Positions 16,757 through 25,507 of a DNA stretch of 41,919 bases are shown here, piece after piece; positions within the stretch are counted from its first letter, which is position 1, and each line of letters starts with the position of its first letter. The position numbers and the translations under genes were made by a program. Source of the DNA: Bordetella sp. (GTDB taxonomy: Bacteria; Pseudomonadota; Alphaproteobacteria; Caulobacterales; Caulobacteraceae); contig JAFKFS010000026.1 of assembly GCA_017308115.1 (NCBI GenBank), positions 1 through 41,919 on the forward strand, given 5' to 3'. The notes below the pieces were generated by a model. The model was not told the DNA's origin. It worked only from the letters and a program-made list of their open reading frames with translations, and ran no database searches.

Positions 16757-17227
16757 GTGACCAACCCCGTCATTCGCCCGCCCAATCCCCTGCGCGCCAA
16801 GATCGGCGGCGCTTTCGGCGGCATCGGCGCCGACGCCGTGGCCAAGGCCGAGGAAGCGCTGAAAGCCATGTCGGCCCAGTTCGGCCAGTGGCTGGAGGAT
16901 GAGGTGGCCAAGCTGGACAAGGCCCAGGACGACATCCGCGTCCACGGCTACACCCCCCAAACGGCCGAAGCCCTCTATTTCCGCGCCCATGACCTGAAAG
17001 GGCTGGGCGCCACCTATGAATATCCGCTGGTCACGCGGATCGCCGCCTCCCTGTGCGGGATGCTGGATGACGCCGACAGGCGGATGCAGGCGCCCCTGGC
17101 CGTGGTCGAGGCCCACATCGACGCCATCCGCACGGTGGTTCGCGACAAGATCCAGACCGACGATCACCCGATCGGCCGCAGCCTGGCCGAAACCCTCGAA
17201 GCGCGCGCGACGGAACATCTCGGCTAG
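16757..17227 (+). CDS. Hpt domain protein (histidine phosphotransfer)
   Basis: 156 aa from a GTG with AGGAG 8 nt upstream. The helical Hpt domain holds the phospho-accepting His78 in YFRAHDLKGLGATYEYP, the standard HxxKG context. The N-terminal segment (about 1-45) is a Gly/Ala-rich extension without clear domain. Such proteins relay phosphate between a hybrid histidine kinase and a response regulator. No kinase or regulator is next to it; instead DUF2336 genes lie on both sides (with nadK between on the left). The partner is unknown. Confidence 0.85.
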   Translation: MTNPVIRPPNPLRAKIGGAFGGIGADAVAKAEEALKAMSAQFGQWLEDEVAKLDKAQDDIRVHGYTPQTAEALYFRAHDLKGLGATYEYPLVTRIAASLCGMLDDADRRMQAPLAVVEAHIDAIRTVVRDKIQTDDHPIGRSLAETLEARATEHLG

Positions 17228-17336
17228 GGTCTCGCCCTGACGCCTCACGACCCGGCGCGCGTGATGGACGGCCGACTTCCGCCCGGCGCGCCGCCCGCCT
17301 GGAAGCGGCGGCCAAGGCGGCCGCCGACATGAATCC

Positions 17337-18479
17337 CTATGCCGCGCTCTTGGCTCTGCGAGCGCTATCCTCGAGCGGACGGTCGAGGCGCTCCAGCAGA
17401 TAGGCCATGTCCTCGCGGGGCGCGTCGGGGCGCTGGCTCAGGAACCGCTCCAGCATCCGCTGACGGAAGACGGCGCTGCCAGTGTCCCCGCCTTCGATCT
17501 GCAGCGTCCGCCAGGTGTCGACTCCGGCGCGGAACGCCTGGAACAGGCGGGGCGGCAGACCCGCCCGATCATAGATGGCCTTCAGCCCCAGCGGCCCCGC
17601 GTCATGCACCATCAGCCAGGCGCGATGATGCGGCGTGCCGGCCAACTCGGCCAGGGCGTGCTCGAACAGGGCGATCTGCCCCCGCGCCAGCGCCCGGAGC
17701 AACAGCGAGGGCGTCAGCACCCGGCGGCTGTTCAGGCCCGCGACGAAGGCCGGCAGGTCGTCCGTGACCCGTGCCTGGTCCACCAGGTCGATGGTCGCCC
17801 GCTCCCGCGCGAAATCGGCGAACTGGATCGCCGTCTCAGGCGCCAGGGCGTGGCGGCTGATCAAGTGCTCGCGCACGGCCTCGCTGGCCAGGGCCACCAG
17901 CCGCTCCGTCAGGGACAACGGCAGGACCTGACGATAGGCCAGGGCCGAGATGACGTCCGGCGAGTCGCTGAACCGGTCCAGGGCGACGCCCAGGGAGGCC
18001 TCGGAAATGTCGGCGTTGTCGTTGGCGGCCAGGGCGGCCACGGCCTCCTGCTTGCCTTCCGCCGCCAGGACCGTCGCCACGTCCCGCGGCACGCGCGGGC
18101 GGGAGGCGACCGCCACCTGGCGCAGGGCCGCGCCGGCGCGCACGATCTCGATCAGGTCGTCGTCGGTGAAGGCCGGGCAACTGCTGATGATGGGCAGAGC
18201 CACGCTGTCCACGTCCCCGGCCAGCCGGCGGGCGGCTTCACGCGGCATGATGTCGGAGGCCTTCAGCGTGACGGCCACGGCGCGGCGCACCAGTTCCGCC
18301 GCATCGGCGGCCAGCACCATCAGAATCTTCTGCGCCGCCGCGCGCCCAGCCTCATCCAGGGCCATGCGGTCGATGCTGCGGCACAACTTATGGGCGGCGG
18401 CCGCGCGCTCGTCCTCATGGTCGGACTTGATCAGGCGCCGGATGTCGCTTTCCGTCAGTCTGGCGCGGTAGGCGGTCAT
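17337..18479 (-). CDS. DUF2336 domain-containing protein (second copy)
   Basis: 380 aa from the ATG at 18479 (MTAYRARLTESDIRRLIK). The frame is also open from a GTG at 18518 (393 aa), but neither start has a strong RBS. HEAT-like helical repeats: AAAHKLCRSIDRM, AVAVTLKASDIMPREAARRLAGDVDSVALPII, VAVASRPRVPRDVATVL. This is the full DUF2336 pattern, somewhat better preserved than in the copy at 14765. It converges on the Hpt gene with about 110 bp of unassigned sequence between. The function is unknown; pairing with an Hpt protein hints at a signalling role (inference). Confidence 0.83.
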   Translation of the reverse strand: MTAYRARLTESDIRRLIKSDHEDERAAAAHKLCRSIDRMALDEAGRAAAQKILMVLAADAAELVRRAVAVTLKASDIMPREAARRLAGDVDSVALPIISSCPAFTDDDLIEIVRAGAALRQVAVASRPRVPRDVATVLAAEGKQEAVAALAANDNADISEASLGVALDRFSDSPDVISALAYRQVLPLSLTERLVALASEAVREHLISRHALAPETAIQFADFARERATIDLVDQARVTDDLPAFVAGLNSRRVLTPSLLLRALARGQIALFEHALAELAGTPHHRAWLMVHDAGPLGLKAIYDRAGLPPRLFQAFRAGVDTWRTLQIEGGDTGSAVFRQRMLERFLSQRPDAPREDMAYLLERLDRPLEDSARRAKSAA

Positions 18480-18568
18480 GCTCGAGAGGCTCGGGGCTGG
18501 CGAAGAATCAATCGTCACCCTTAGCGTTACATAGTTAACAGCCTCTTAGGAATGAGGCCGAAGCATGG

Positions 18569-19369
18569 TCACGCAAGCTTGTCCGCAGGGGGCGCGAAGG
18601 CGCCGCCGAATCCGCCGCCCGATCCCTGGCCGTCCTGACCCAGCAGCAGGGCCAGAAGGCTCTGATCCTGCTTCAGACGGTCCAGGCGCGCAGCCAGCAT
18701 CCGGTCCTTGTCGCTCAGATCGGGCGCCGCCTTGGCCGCGCCGCCGACGCCGACTGCCGGGAAGGCCTCGCCCGCCGTGCGTTGCAGATTGGCGTGGACC
18801 TCCGCCGCCGTCGCCGCGCGGCCGTTGCGGTAGAAGATGGACCGGTTGGCCGCCGCCGCTTCGGGAAACAGCGCCGCCGCGCTCGTCTGCGGTCGCGATT
18901 CCACCGCCTCGATCAGCTTGGCCGCCCCCGCCGGTCCGAGGAAATGGGCGGCGTAGAGGTCGCCCGCCCCCGGCTCGCGCCCCGTCCGGCCGCGCAGATA
19001 GGCCGCGTTGGACGCCGTCAGCTCCGCCGCCATGGTGGAGGCGGCCTGGGCGTCGAAGCGCAGGTCCAGAACCACGTTGCGGGCCGATCCGCGCACCTGC
19101 CAGCGCCCGTCCCCGCCCTGATAGATCAGGTCGGCGTACTGGCCGTAGCCGTGCTTGGCGCCGTGCCGCTTCACCGTGCCCAGCCAGGTCTGCTCGATGA
19201 ACTGGAACAGGCCCGAGGCCGAAGAGGTGGGCGCGCGCGCATTGGGGTTCATCGCGCTTTCGCGGCGCGCGGTCTTCATCAGGAAGTCGAAGTCCACGCC
19301 GGTCGAGGTCGAGGCACGCCGGATGGCCGCCTCCACGCCGCCGGATGATGGAATCGCTTTCACGGTCAT
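18569..19369 (-). CDS. Lytic transglycosylase (SLT domain), PleA-like
   Basis: 266 aa peptidoglycan-cleaving enzyme. The SLT domain at about 14-160 carries catalytic Glu37 in TARRESAMNPNARA and the GLFQF motif (53-57). A C-terminal helical region (about 205-250) ends in a Gly-rich tail. No signal peptide is visible. Caulobacter PleA, needed for flagellum and pilus assembly, is also an SLT-type protein; similarity to it is my impression and not tested. A CtrA-like box and GTTAAC lie in the upstream gap shared with the divergent TonB-like gene. The RBS is weak. Confidence 0.83.
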   Translation of the reverse strand: MTVKAIPSSGGVEAAIRRASTSTGVDFDFLMKTARRESAMNPNARAPTSSASGLFQFIEQTWLGTVKRHGAKHGYGQYADLIYQGGDGRWQVRGSARNVVLDLRFDAQAASTMAAELTASNAAYLRGRTGREPGAGDLYAAHFLGPAGAAKLIEAVESRPQTSAAALFPEAAAANRSIFYRNGRAATAAEVHANLQRTAGEAFPAVGVGGAAKAAPDLSDKDRMLAARLDRLKQDQSLLALLLGQDGQGSGGGFGGAFAPPADKLA

Positions 19370-19392
19370 GTGTGAACGGTCGCTAACCTTGG

Positions 19393-19407
19393 TAAACGAA
19401 AGCTTAA
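19393..19407. promoter_or_regulatory. Candidate CtrA box (TAAA-N7-TTAA)
   Basis: It lies between the divergent transglycosylase and TonB-like genes. The known CtrA site is TTAA-N7-TTAA; this differs at one base of the first half and is followed by CC. A further GTTAAC is at 19423-19428. Such AT-rich half-sites are uncommon in this GC-rich window. Low confidence. Confidence 0.3.
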
Positions 19408-19518
19408 CCTCAGACCGTCGCCGTTAACAATTCCAACCGCCACAATAAGGCCTCAGCCGGGGCGCGAACTCTGTTCCGTGGGTGCTGGGGAGGGCCTGCG
19501 ACAGGAGGCGCGTAAATC

Positions 19519-20172
19519 ATGATGATGCGTATCGCCGGCGGCCACGGCGTGGTCAGCCCCCTCGACTTCCAACAACGCCGCAAGCCCCTGCCCGGCTGGG
19601 TGTGGGCCATGATCGGCGCCTCGGCCCTGGTGCATGTCGGGGCGGGCGTGTGGCTCTATCACCAACGGTTCGAGCTGGCGGAGGCCCCGCCCGCGCCGAC
19701 GCCGCCGATCCATCGGCCGACGCAGGTCGTGCCCAGCAACGTCGCTCCGCTGGAGGTCCCGATCGCCCCGGTCGTCAGCCCCGACGCCGGGCCGGTCGTC
19801 AACCTGACGGAACCTGCGGCCGAACCCTCGACCGGAACGGCCGTGACGACCCAGCCGCCCCGCCCCGTCCCGGTCATCACCCATCCCGACTGGGTCCGCA
19901 GGCCGACCGCCGATCAGTTGATGCGCGCCTATCCTTCCGCCGCCGAGGCGCGCGGGGTCAGCGGCATGGCCGAACTGTCCTGCCTGGTGCGGGTGGACGG
20001 CGGGCTGACCGGCTGCGCCGTCACCTCGGAAACGCCGGGCGGCCAGGGCTTCGGCCGGGCGGCGATGAGCCTGAGCCGCTACTTCCGCCTCAGCCCGCGC
20101 ACCGTGGACGGCCAGGCGGTCGACGGTGCGCGCGTCACCATGGCGATCCGCTTCGACATGCCCCGGGACTAG
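19519..20172 (+). CDS. Energy transducer TonB-like protein
   Basis: 217 aa. A single N-terminal membrane helix (about 27-46, WVWAMIGASALVHVGAGVWLY), a Pro-rich periplasmic spacer (52-125) and a C-terminal TonB domain (about 130-217) with GVSGMAELSCLVRVDGGLTGCAVTSETPGGQGFGRAAM. TonB proteins pass proton-motive force from ExbB/ExbD to outer-membrane receptors. No exbB or exbD or receptor is nearby, so this is an orphan copy. AGGAGG lies about 9 nt before the first ATG. It ends by overlapping the convergent FAD-oxidoreductase stop by 4 bp. Confidence 0.86.
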   Translation: MMMRIAGGHGVVSPLDFQQRRKPLPGWVWAMIGASALVHVGAGVWLYHQRFELAEAPPAPTPPIHRPTQVVPSNVAPLEVPIAPVVSPDAGPVVNLTEPAAEPSTGTAVTTQPPRPVPVITHPDWVRRPTADQLMRAYPSAAEARGVSGMAELSCLVRVDGGLTGCAVTSETPGGQGFGRAAMSLSRYFRLSPRTVDGQAVDGARVTMAIRFDMPRD

Positions 20173-21191
20173 AGAAACCGCGAAGGATGGAGGGTCGGCT
20201 CGGCGACGGGCCGGCCCTCTGCCGCATCGGCGACGACGGCCCCGACCAGAGGCCCCAGCAGCCAGCCGTTGCGCCGCGGCCCAAGCGCGACGTGCAGGCC
20301 CGGCGCGACCCGCCCCGCCATCGGCAGGCCGTCGGGCGTGGCGCCTCGCACCCCCGCCCGCCAGTCGATGGTCAACGGACGCGGCGCTTCATCCAGCACG
20401 GCCCAGGCGGCCGCCAGCATGGCCGCGCAACGCGCCGCCTCCGGAGCCAACGAACGCTCGCCCGGCTCCATCGTCGCCCCGATCACGGCGCCCTCGCCCA
20501 TCGGCGCGACATAGGCGCCCGGCCCGCGCACGACGTGATCGACCAGCTTCTCCTTCACCAGGCCGATCTGGCCGCGAATGGGCGTGATCTGATCCACGAC
20601 CGCCCGAGCCTCGGGCGGCAAGCCCTCAAGCGCCGGAGCTGCGCCGGTGGCGAGAACCAGATGAGCGGCGCGGACGGCGCCCGCCGTCGTGTCGATCCGC
20701 CACCCCCGGCCGTCGGGGGACACGCGCCGCGCCCGCGCCTCGATCCCGCTCAGCCCCCGCGCCAGGGCGGCCAGCGCCTGCGGCGGATCGACCTTGGCGT
20801 CCTCGTGCGTCGTCAGCCGGTTCGAGGCGGCGTCATACTCATGCTCGAAGCCCAGCGCCTGCATCCGCGCCGCCAGTTCGGCGGCGTTCCCGCCGCGCCA
20901 TTCGGCCAGATCGCCATACAGCCGCACGCCGGTAGCCTCGGCGAAGCCGGGCCACAGGTCGCGTGCGCGGCGCAGCGCCCGCGCCGCCGCCGGCGGCAGG
21001 TCGTCGACGGCGCTTTCCATGGCGGGCGCGATCATGCCCGCCGCCACGGCCGAGGCGTTGACGCCGCCCGGATCGACCACCGCCACACGCCGTCCGCGAC
21101 GCCTCAGCTCCGCCGCCGTGCACAGGCCCAGGGCGCCGGCGCCGATGACGACGACGTCGAAGGACGGTTCGGGAGAATTAAAAAGGGGCAC
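20169..21191 (-). CDS. FAD-dependent oxidoreductase (DAO/glycine oxidase ThiO-like)
   Basis: 340 aa. The dinucleotide fold is at the N-terminus: VVVIGAGALGLCTAAELRRRGRRVAVVD (13-40). The DAO-type C-terminus has WRAGVRGATPDGLPMAGRVAPGLHVALGPRRNGWLLGPLVGAVVAD, as in ThiO-like amine oxidases. The enzyme probably oxidises a small amine such as glycine; a thiamine role is not shown, since no thi genes are near. The only possible start, GTG at 21191, lies inside the 3' arm of the pckG terminator, so expression likely depends on read-through or a hidden promoter. Confidence 0.84.
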   Translation of the reverse strand: MPLFNSPEPSFDVVVIGAGALGLCTAAELRRRGRRVAVVDPGGVNASAVAAGMIAPAMESAVDDLPPAAARALRRARDLWPGFAEATGVRLYGDLAEWRGGNAAELAARMQALGFEHEYDAASNRLTTHEDAKVDPPQALAALARGLSGIEARARRVSPDGRGWRIDTTAGAVRAAHLVLATGAAPALEGLPPEARAVVDQITPIRGQIGLVKEKLVDHVVRGPGAYVAPMGEGAVIGATMEPGERSLAPEAARCAAMLAAAWAVLDEAPRPLTIDWRAGVRGATPDGLPMAGRVAPGLHVALGPRRNGWLLGPLVGAVVADAAEGRPVAEPTLHPSRFL

Positions 21192-21218
21192 GGGATGTCT
21201 CTCGACCTCCCGTGCCCC
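21180..21218 (-). terminator. Rho-independent terminator after pckG, overlapping the start of the next gene
   Basis: On the reverse strand an 11-bp perfect stem (GGGGCACGGGA at 21218-21208, TCCCGTGCCCC at 21195-21185) with a 12-nt loop is followed by TTTTT (21184-21180). It lies 26 nt past the pckG stop. The second arm holds the GTG start of the downstream oxidoreductase, and the T-run codes for its first Phe. Confidence 0.85.
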
Positions 21219-21243
21219 GATTTCAACCGTTGAAAACGGCCTT

Positions 21244-23088
21244 TTATTCAGCCGCCAGCTTGGCTGCGCGCGCCTCTTCCAGGCGCTTGGTCAGGGCCGC
21301 GTGCTGACCCCACAGGGCCTTGGGCAGGCGATCGCCGAACTTCTCGTAGAAGGCGGGGATCAGGGCCGCCTCCTCGGTCCAGACGTCGGCGTCGACGTCC
21401 AGCAGGATTTCCAGGTCGGCGTCCGACAGGCTCAGGCCCGACAGGTCCAGCGCGGCTTTCGACGGCACGCGGCCGACCGGGGTGTCCACGGCCTCGGCCT
21501 GACCGTCCAGACGCTGGACGATCCACTTCAGCACGCGGGCGTTGTCGCCGAAGCCCGGCCAGACGAACTTGCCGTCTTCATTCTTGCGGAACCAGTTGAC
21601 GAAGAACAGGCGCGGCAGCTTGGCCGCATCGGCCTTCTCGCCCAGCTTCAGCCAGTGGCCGAAATAGTCGCCCATGTTGTAGCCGCAGAAGGGCAGCATG
21701 GCGAAGGGATCGCGGCGCAGCTCGCCCACCTTGTTCTCAGCGGCGGCGGTGCCTTCCGAGGCCACGGTCGAGCCCATGAAGACGCCGTGCTCCCAGTCGA
21801 AGGCTTCGGTCACCAGAGGCACGGCCGAGGCGCGGCGCCCGCCGAACAGGATGGCGTCGATCGGCACGCCCGCCGGGTCCTCCCACTCGGCCGCGATGGA
21901 CGGGCACTGGCCGGCGTAGACCGCGAAACGCGAGTTCGGATGGGCGGCGGGTTCGCCCGAAGCCGGATCGTGGGGCTGACCCTTCCAGTTGGTCAGGCCT
22001 TCCGGCGCGTCCTTGCTCAGGCCTTCCCACCAGACGTCGCCGTCCGCCGTCAGGGCGACATTGGTGAAGATGGTGTCGTGCGTCAGGGTTTCCAGCGCGT
22101 TCTTGTTGGTGTTGCGGCTGGTGCCCGGCGCCACGCCGAAGAAGCCCGCCTCGGGGTTCACGGCGTACAGGCGCCCGTCGTCGCCGAAGCGCATCCAGGC
22201 GATGTCGTCGCCCACGGTCTCGGCCTTCCAGCCGTCCAGCGCCGGCTGCAGCATGGCCAGGTTGGTCTTGCCGCAGGCCGAGGGGAAGGCGGCGGCCACA
22301 TACTTCGACACGCCTTCGGGGCTGGTCAGCTTGAGGATCAGCATGTGCTCGGCCAGCCACCCCTCGTCGCGGGCCATGATGGAGGCGATGCGCAGGGCGT
22401 AGCATTTCTTGCCCAGCAGGGCGTTGCCGCCGTAGCCCGAGCCGTAGGACCAGATTTCGCGCGTCTCGGGGAAGTGGACGATCCACTTGTCGTCGTTGCA
22501 GGGCCACGGCACGTCGGCCTGACCCTCGGCTAGCGGCGCGCCCAGGGTGTGGACGGCCGGCACGAACACGCCGTCGGTTCCCAACTGGTCCAGGGCGCCC
22601 TTGCCCATGCGGGTCATGACGCCCATCGACACGGCCACATAGCCGCTGTCGGTGATCTCGACGCCCAGGGCGGAGATCTTGGAGCCCAGCGGGCCCATGC
22701 AGAAGGGAACGACATACATCGTCCGGCCCTTCATGCAACCGTCGAACAGGCCGTCCAGGCGGGCGCGCATCTCGACCGGATCGGACCAGTTGTTGGTCGG
22801 ACCGGCGTCGGCTTCGTCTTCCGAGCAGATGAAGGTGCGGCTCTCGACGCGGGCCACATCCTTGGGGTCCGAGGCGGCGTAGTAGCAGCCGGGGCGCTTG
22901 GCCTGATCCAGTTCCTTCAGCGTGCCCTTGCCGATCAGATCGGCGATGATGGCCGACTTCTCGGCGTCCGAGCCGTCGCACCAGTGAACACGGTCCGGCT
23001 TGGTCAGGGCGGCGATCTGCTCCACCCAGGCGACGAGGCCCTCATGTTCAGTGGGCGCCGGATGGAGTCCGGGAATCGATTGCGTCAC
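21244..23088 (-). CDS. pckG: Phosphoenolpyruvate carboxykinase (GTP)
   Basis: 614 aa, full length for the GTP-dependent family. It converts oxaloacetate and GTP to phosphoenolpyruvate, the entry step of gluconeogenesis. The kinase P-loop with the hyper-reactive Cys is [10 protein letters not shown] (268-277). [31 protein letters not shown] and [17 protein letters not shown] are the further substrate and metal blocks. The start is GTG at 23088 with AGGAGA 6-8 nt upstream; the open frame to 23151 has no RBS. Monocistronic with a strong terminator. Many relatives use the ATP enzyme instead, so the GTP type is a useful marker. Confidence 0.97.
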   Translation of the reverse strand: MTQSIPGLHPAPTEHEGLVAWVEQIAALTKPDRVHWCDGSDAEKSAIIADLIGKGTLKELDQAKRPGCYYAASDPKDVARVESRTFICSEDEADAGPTNNWSDPVEMRARLDGLFDGCMKGRTMYVVPFCMGPLGSKISALGVEITDSGYVAVSMGVMTRMGKGALDQLGTDGVFVPAVHTLGAPLAEGQADVPWPCNDDKWIVHFPETREIWSYGSGYGGNALLGKKCYALRIASIMARDEGWLAEHMLILKLTSPEGVSKYVAAAFPSACGKTNLAMLQPALDGWKAETVGDDIAWMRFGDDGRLYAVNPEAGFFGVAPGTSRNTNKNALETLTHDTIFTNVALTADGDVWWEGLSKDAPEGLTNWKGQPHDPASGEPAAHPNSRFAVYAGQCPSIAAEWEDPAGVPIDAILFGGRRASAVPLVTEAFDWEHGVFMGSTVASEGTAAAENKVGELRRDPFAMLPFCGYNMGDYFGHWLKLGEKADAAKLPRLFFVNWFRKNEDGKFVWPGFGDNARVLKWIVQRLDGQAEAVDTPVGRVPSKAALDLSGLSLSDADLEILLDVDADVWTEEAALIPAFYEKFGDRLPKALWGQHAALTKRLEEARAAKLAAE

Positions 23089-23297
23089 GTCTTGCTCTCC
23101 TGAAGCTGCGCCCGCCGATCTACCGCCGCCGTCGCGCAATAAGCTGATCACGCTGTGTTACGCGGGCAATGAACCCCACGGGACCTAAGGTCAACCGTTG
23201 CACGTTTCATTCCGCCAATATCTGGGGAAGGCCGGCGCCGAGCACATTTAAATCGCCAGAGGGGCCGCCTGAGGCTATCTCCTTCGACGTGAAAACG

Positions 23298-23945
23298 ATG
23301 GATTCTGTCAATTCGCCGCCAGACTCGGCGCTCAAGGCCCTGACCTCGTCCGCCGCCGAGCGCAACAGCGCGGCCATAATGGAGGTGCTGCGCGCCCATC
23401 TGCCCGACCGGGGCCGGGTGCTGGAGATCGCCGCCGGATCGGGCCAGCACGCCGCCGCCTTCGCCGCCGCCCTGCCCGGCCTGGACTGGACGCCCAGCGA
23501 CCCCAGTCCCGAGGCCCGCGCCAGCATCGAAGCCTGGCGCATGACGACGGATGCGGCGAACCTGAGGCCCGCGCGGGCGATCGACATGCTGGACGAAGCG
23601 ACCTGGCCCGACGCGGCGACGCACCCCCCGTTGGACGCCATCATTTGCATCAACATGATCCACATCAGCCCGTGGGCGGCGACCCAGGGCCTGATGCGAC
23701 TGGCCGAGCGCTCGCTGATGCGCCCCGGCGGCCTGCTTTATCTGTACGGCCCCTATCGCGAGGCCGACGTTCCGCTGGCCCCGTCGAACGCCGCCTTCGA
23801 CGACAGCCTGAAGGCGCGCGACGCCGCCTGGGGCCTGCGCGACCGGGGCGAGGTGGAAACGCTCGCCCGGTCGCACGGTCTGATCCCGACTCTGCGGCGG
23901 GACATGCCCGCCAACAACCTGAGCCTGATCTTCCGCCGCGTTTAG
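23298..23945 (+). CDS. DUF938 class I SAM-dependent methyltransferase-like protein
   Basis: 215 aa from the ATG at 23298. RVLEIAAGSGQHAAAFAAALPGLDWTPSDP (about 38-67) is motif I plus the acidic end of beta 2, and AIICINMIHISPWAATQGLM is motif IV of DUF938. GGLLYLYGPYRE and RRDMPANNLSLIFRRV close the domain. The acceptor substrate is unknown. The frame is open from 23169, but the extra 43 residues look non-coding; a GTG at 23289 is a further option. No strong RBS. Divergent from pckG, with a 209-bp gap that carries both promoters; I see no clear motif in it. Confidence 0.85.
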   Translation: MDSVNSPPDSALKALTSSAAERNSAAIMEVLRAHLPDRGRVLEIAAGSGQHAAAFAAALPGLDWTPSDPSPEARASIEAWRMTTDAANLRPARAIDMLDEATWPDAATHPPLDAIICINMIHISPWAATQGLMRLAERSLMRPGGLLYLYGPYREADVPLAPSNAAFDDSLKARDAAWGLRDRGEVETLARSHGLIPTLRRDMPANNLSLIFRRV

Positions 23946-24433
23946 ATGGCGGCGACGACCGCCGTCAGTTCGGCGCGGTCGTTCAGCAGGGCGACCTTGC
24001 CGTCGCGGAAGGCCGCACCCGGCGCATCGGCCGCTTCGCCGAAGATTTCGGCCGTCAGGGCCACGCCGTCGGCGAACGCCAGGACCGGCAGCCCTTTCGC
24101 CTTGGCCAGATTCACCAGCGCCTTGACCTGAACCAGTCCGGCCTCGTCCGCCACGCCGCCGGGGACCACCACGCCCTGGACCCGGCCGCCGCTGATGTCG
24201 TCGGCCGTCGCCGTGGCCAGAACCGTCAGTCCGCCCGAAACCAGACTGCCCTCGCCGGTCGAGATCGGCGCCAGGGACACGCCTTCCATGCGCAGGGCGG
24301 TCTCCATGTCGCCGAGCGGGCCGAAATCCATGCCCTTGCGCATGATCAGGCCGAAGCGTAGCCGGGCCGGCGCCGGACGGTTGCCGTATTGGCGGGAACG
24401 AGAGGCGGTCGTGGTCTTGCGTTGAGCGTACAA
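23942..24433 (-). CDS. DJ-1/PfpI-like (class I amidotransferase fold) protein lacking the usual Cys
   Basis: 163 aa. After a basic N-terminus (1-33) comes an alpha/beta domain with DISGGRVQGVVVPGGVADE and LVNLAKAKGLPVLAFADGVALTAEIFGE. The second is laid out like the nucleophile elbow of DJ-1/PfpI proteins, but the catalytic Cys position reads Ala (AFADG), so hydrolytic activity is doubtful. The family call is my pattern reading and could be wrong. The start is TTG at 24433 with AAGGAG 5 nt upstream, a strong pairing. A sigma-70-like promoter lies at 24583-24610, giving a leader of roughly 140 nt. The stop overlaps that of DUF938. Confidence 0.6.
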   Translation of the reverse strand: MYAQRKTTTASRSRQYGNRPAPARLRFGLIMRKGMDFGPLGDMETALRMEGVSLAPISTGEGSLVSGGLTVLATATADDISGGRVQGVVVPGGVADEAGLVQVKALVNLAKAKGLPVLAFADGVALTAEIFGEAADAPGAAFRDGKVALLNDRAELTAVVAAI

Positions 24434-24582
24434 AACGTCTCCTTCAACGGTTATCGATCAATATTCGCGGACGATTCAGAGAAAACGTCGCGCCCTTCAT
24501 GCCGCAACCGGATCAAACACGGCAAACGTCGCAATCCGAAACGAGCGGAAGCGAACGCGGCAAAATCATCAGGGTGACTGCT

Positions 24583-24610
24583 GATATAGGCTTATGATGC
24601 AGAAGGTCAA
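24583..24610 (-). promoter_or_regulatory. Sigma-70-type promoter and long leader for the DJ-1-like gene
   Basis: On the reverse strand TTGACC (24610-24605), 16-bp spacer, TATATC (24588-24583). The predicted leader to the TTG start at 24433 is about 140 nt. The whole 24434-24737 gap holds no gene I can support and is more AT-rich than its surroundings. No known riboswitch was recognised in the leader. Confidence 0.5.
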
Positions 24611-24737
24611 CTTGACGACGAAAACGTGAACTCATCGCCGGGACGGAAAATCTGAAGCGCGCCGCCGCGACCTCAGCCTTGCCTCCGCCCGCGCCCCCGC
24701 CCTACACAGCCCATCGCATCGGAGAGTCCGTCAGGCC

Positions 24738-25496
24738 ATGGCCTTCACCCGCACCTATGAGGGCGCAGAGCCCGTCCGCATCAACAAATGGCTGGGCCAG
24801 ACCGGCGTCTGCTCGCGCCGCGAGGCCGAGGGTCTGATCGCCGAGGGACTGGTCAGCATCGACGGCGAGGTGGTGCGCGACGCGGGCCGCAAGATCGAGC
24901 CGGGCCAGACCCTGACCCTGAACGACAAGGGCGAGGCGGCGCTGGCGGCGGGCGTGGCCATTCTGCTGCACAAGCCGGTCGGATACGTCTCCGGCCAGCC
25001 CGAGCCGGGCAAGGTCCCTGCCGTGCGCCTGCTGACCGCCGCCAACCGCATCGGCGAGGGCGAGACGCCCGCCCGCGACGCCTCCCTGCCCCCGGTCGGG
25101 CGGCTGGACGAGGATTCGCGCGGCCTGCTGCTGCTGTCGTCGGACGGGGTGGTGGCCAAGGCGGTGATCGGTCCGCAGTCGGACCTGGACAAGGAGTATC
25201 TGGTCCGCGTCGCCGGTGCGGTGACCGAGGCCAGGCTGAGCAAGCTGCGCCACGGTCTGGAGTTGGACGGCCGCCAGTTGAAGCCCGCCCGCGTCACCCA
25301 GATGGAGCCGCAACGCCTGCGCTTCATCCTGCGCGAAGGCCGCAACCGCCAGATCCGCCGCATGTGCGAACTGGTCGGACTGGAGGTCGTCGACCTCCAC
25401 CGCATCCGCATCGGCCCGGTGAAGCTGGGCGACCTGCCCGAAGGCAGATGGCGGATGCTGACGGCCGACGAACGCGCCGCCCTGATCAAGGGCTGA
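24738..25496 (+). CDS. Pseudouridine synthase, RsuA/RluB/RluF family
   Basis: 252 aa. S4 RNA-binding domain at about 14-60 (RINKWLGQTGVCSRREAEGLIAEGLVSIDG), then the catalytic domain with D124 in VGRLDEDSRGLLLLSSDG, followed by KEYLVRV and REGRNRQIRRMCELVGLEVVDLHRIRIG. These are the family signatures. The proteins modify single uridines in 16S or 23S rRNA. The layout (lack of extra C-terminal extension, HKPVGYVSGQ) looks closest to RluF/RluB acting on 23S rRNA; the exact site is not decidable here. First gene after the 304-bp gap. Followed by an inverted-repeat element. Confidence 0.92.
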   Translation: MAFTRTYEGAEPVRINKWLGQTGVCSRREAEGLIAEGLVSIDGEVVRDAGRKIEPGQTLTLNDKGEAALAAGVAILLHKPVGYVSGQPEPGKVPAVRLLTAANRIGEGETPARDASLPPVGRLDEDSRGLLLLSSDGVVAKAVIGPQSDLDKEYLVRVAGAVTEARLSKLRHGLELDGRQLKPARVTQMEPQRLRFILREGRNRQIRRMCELVGLEVVDLHRIRIGPVKLGDLPEGRWRMLTADERAALIKG

Positions 25497-25507
25497 GCCC
25501 TAAATCC

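Noticed and set aside
17228..17336. Small gene between Hpt and the second DUF2336
   Set aside because: Short open frames exist but have no RBS and no recognisable sequence; treated as non-coding.
21219..21246. Plus-strand hairpin CCGTT-GAA-AACGG followed by CCTTTTA
   Set aside because: No plus-strand gene ends there, so it is probably fortuitous beside the stronger pckG terminator.
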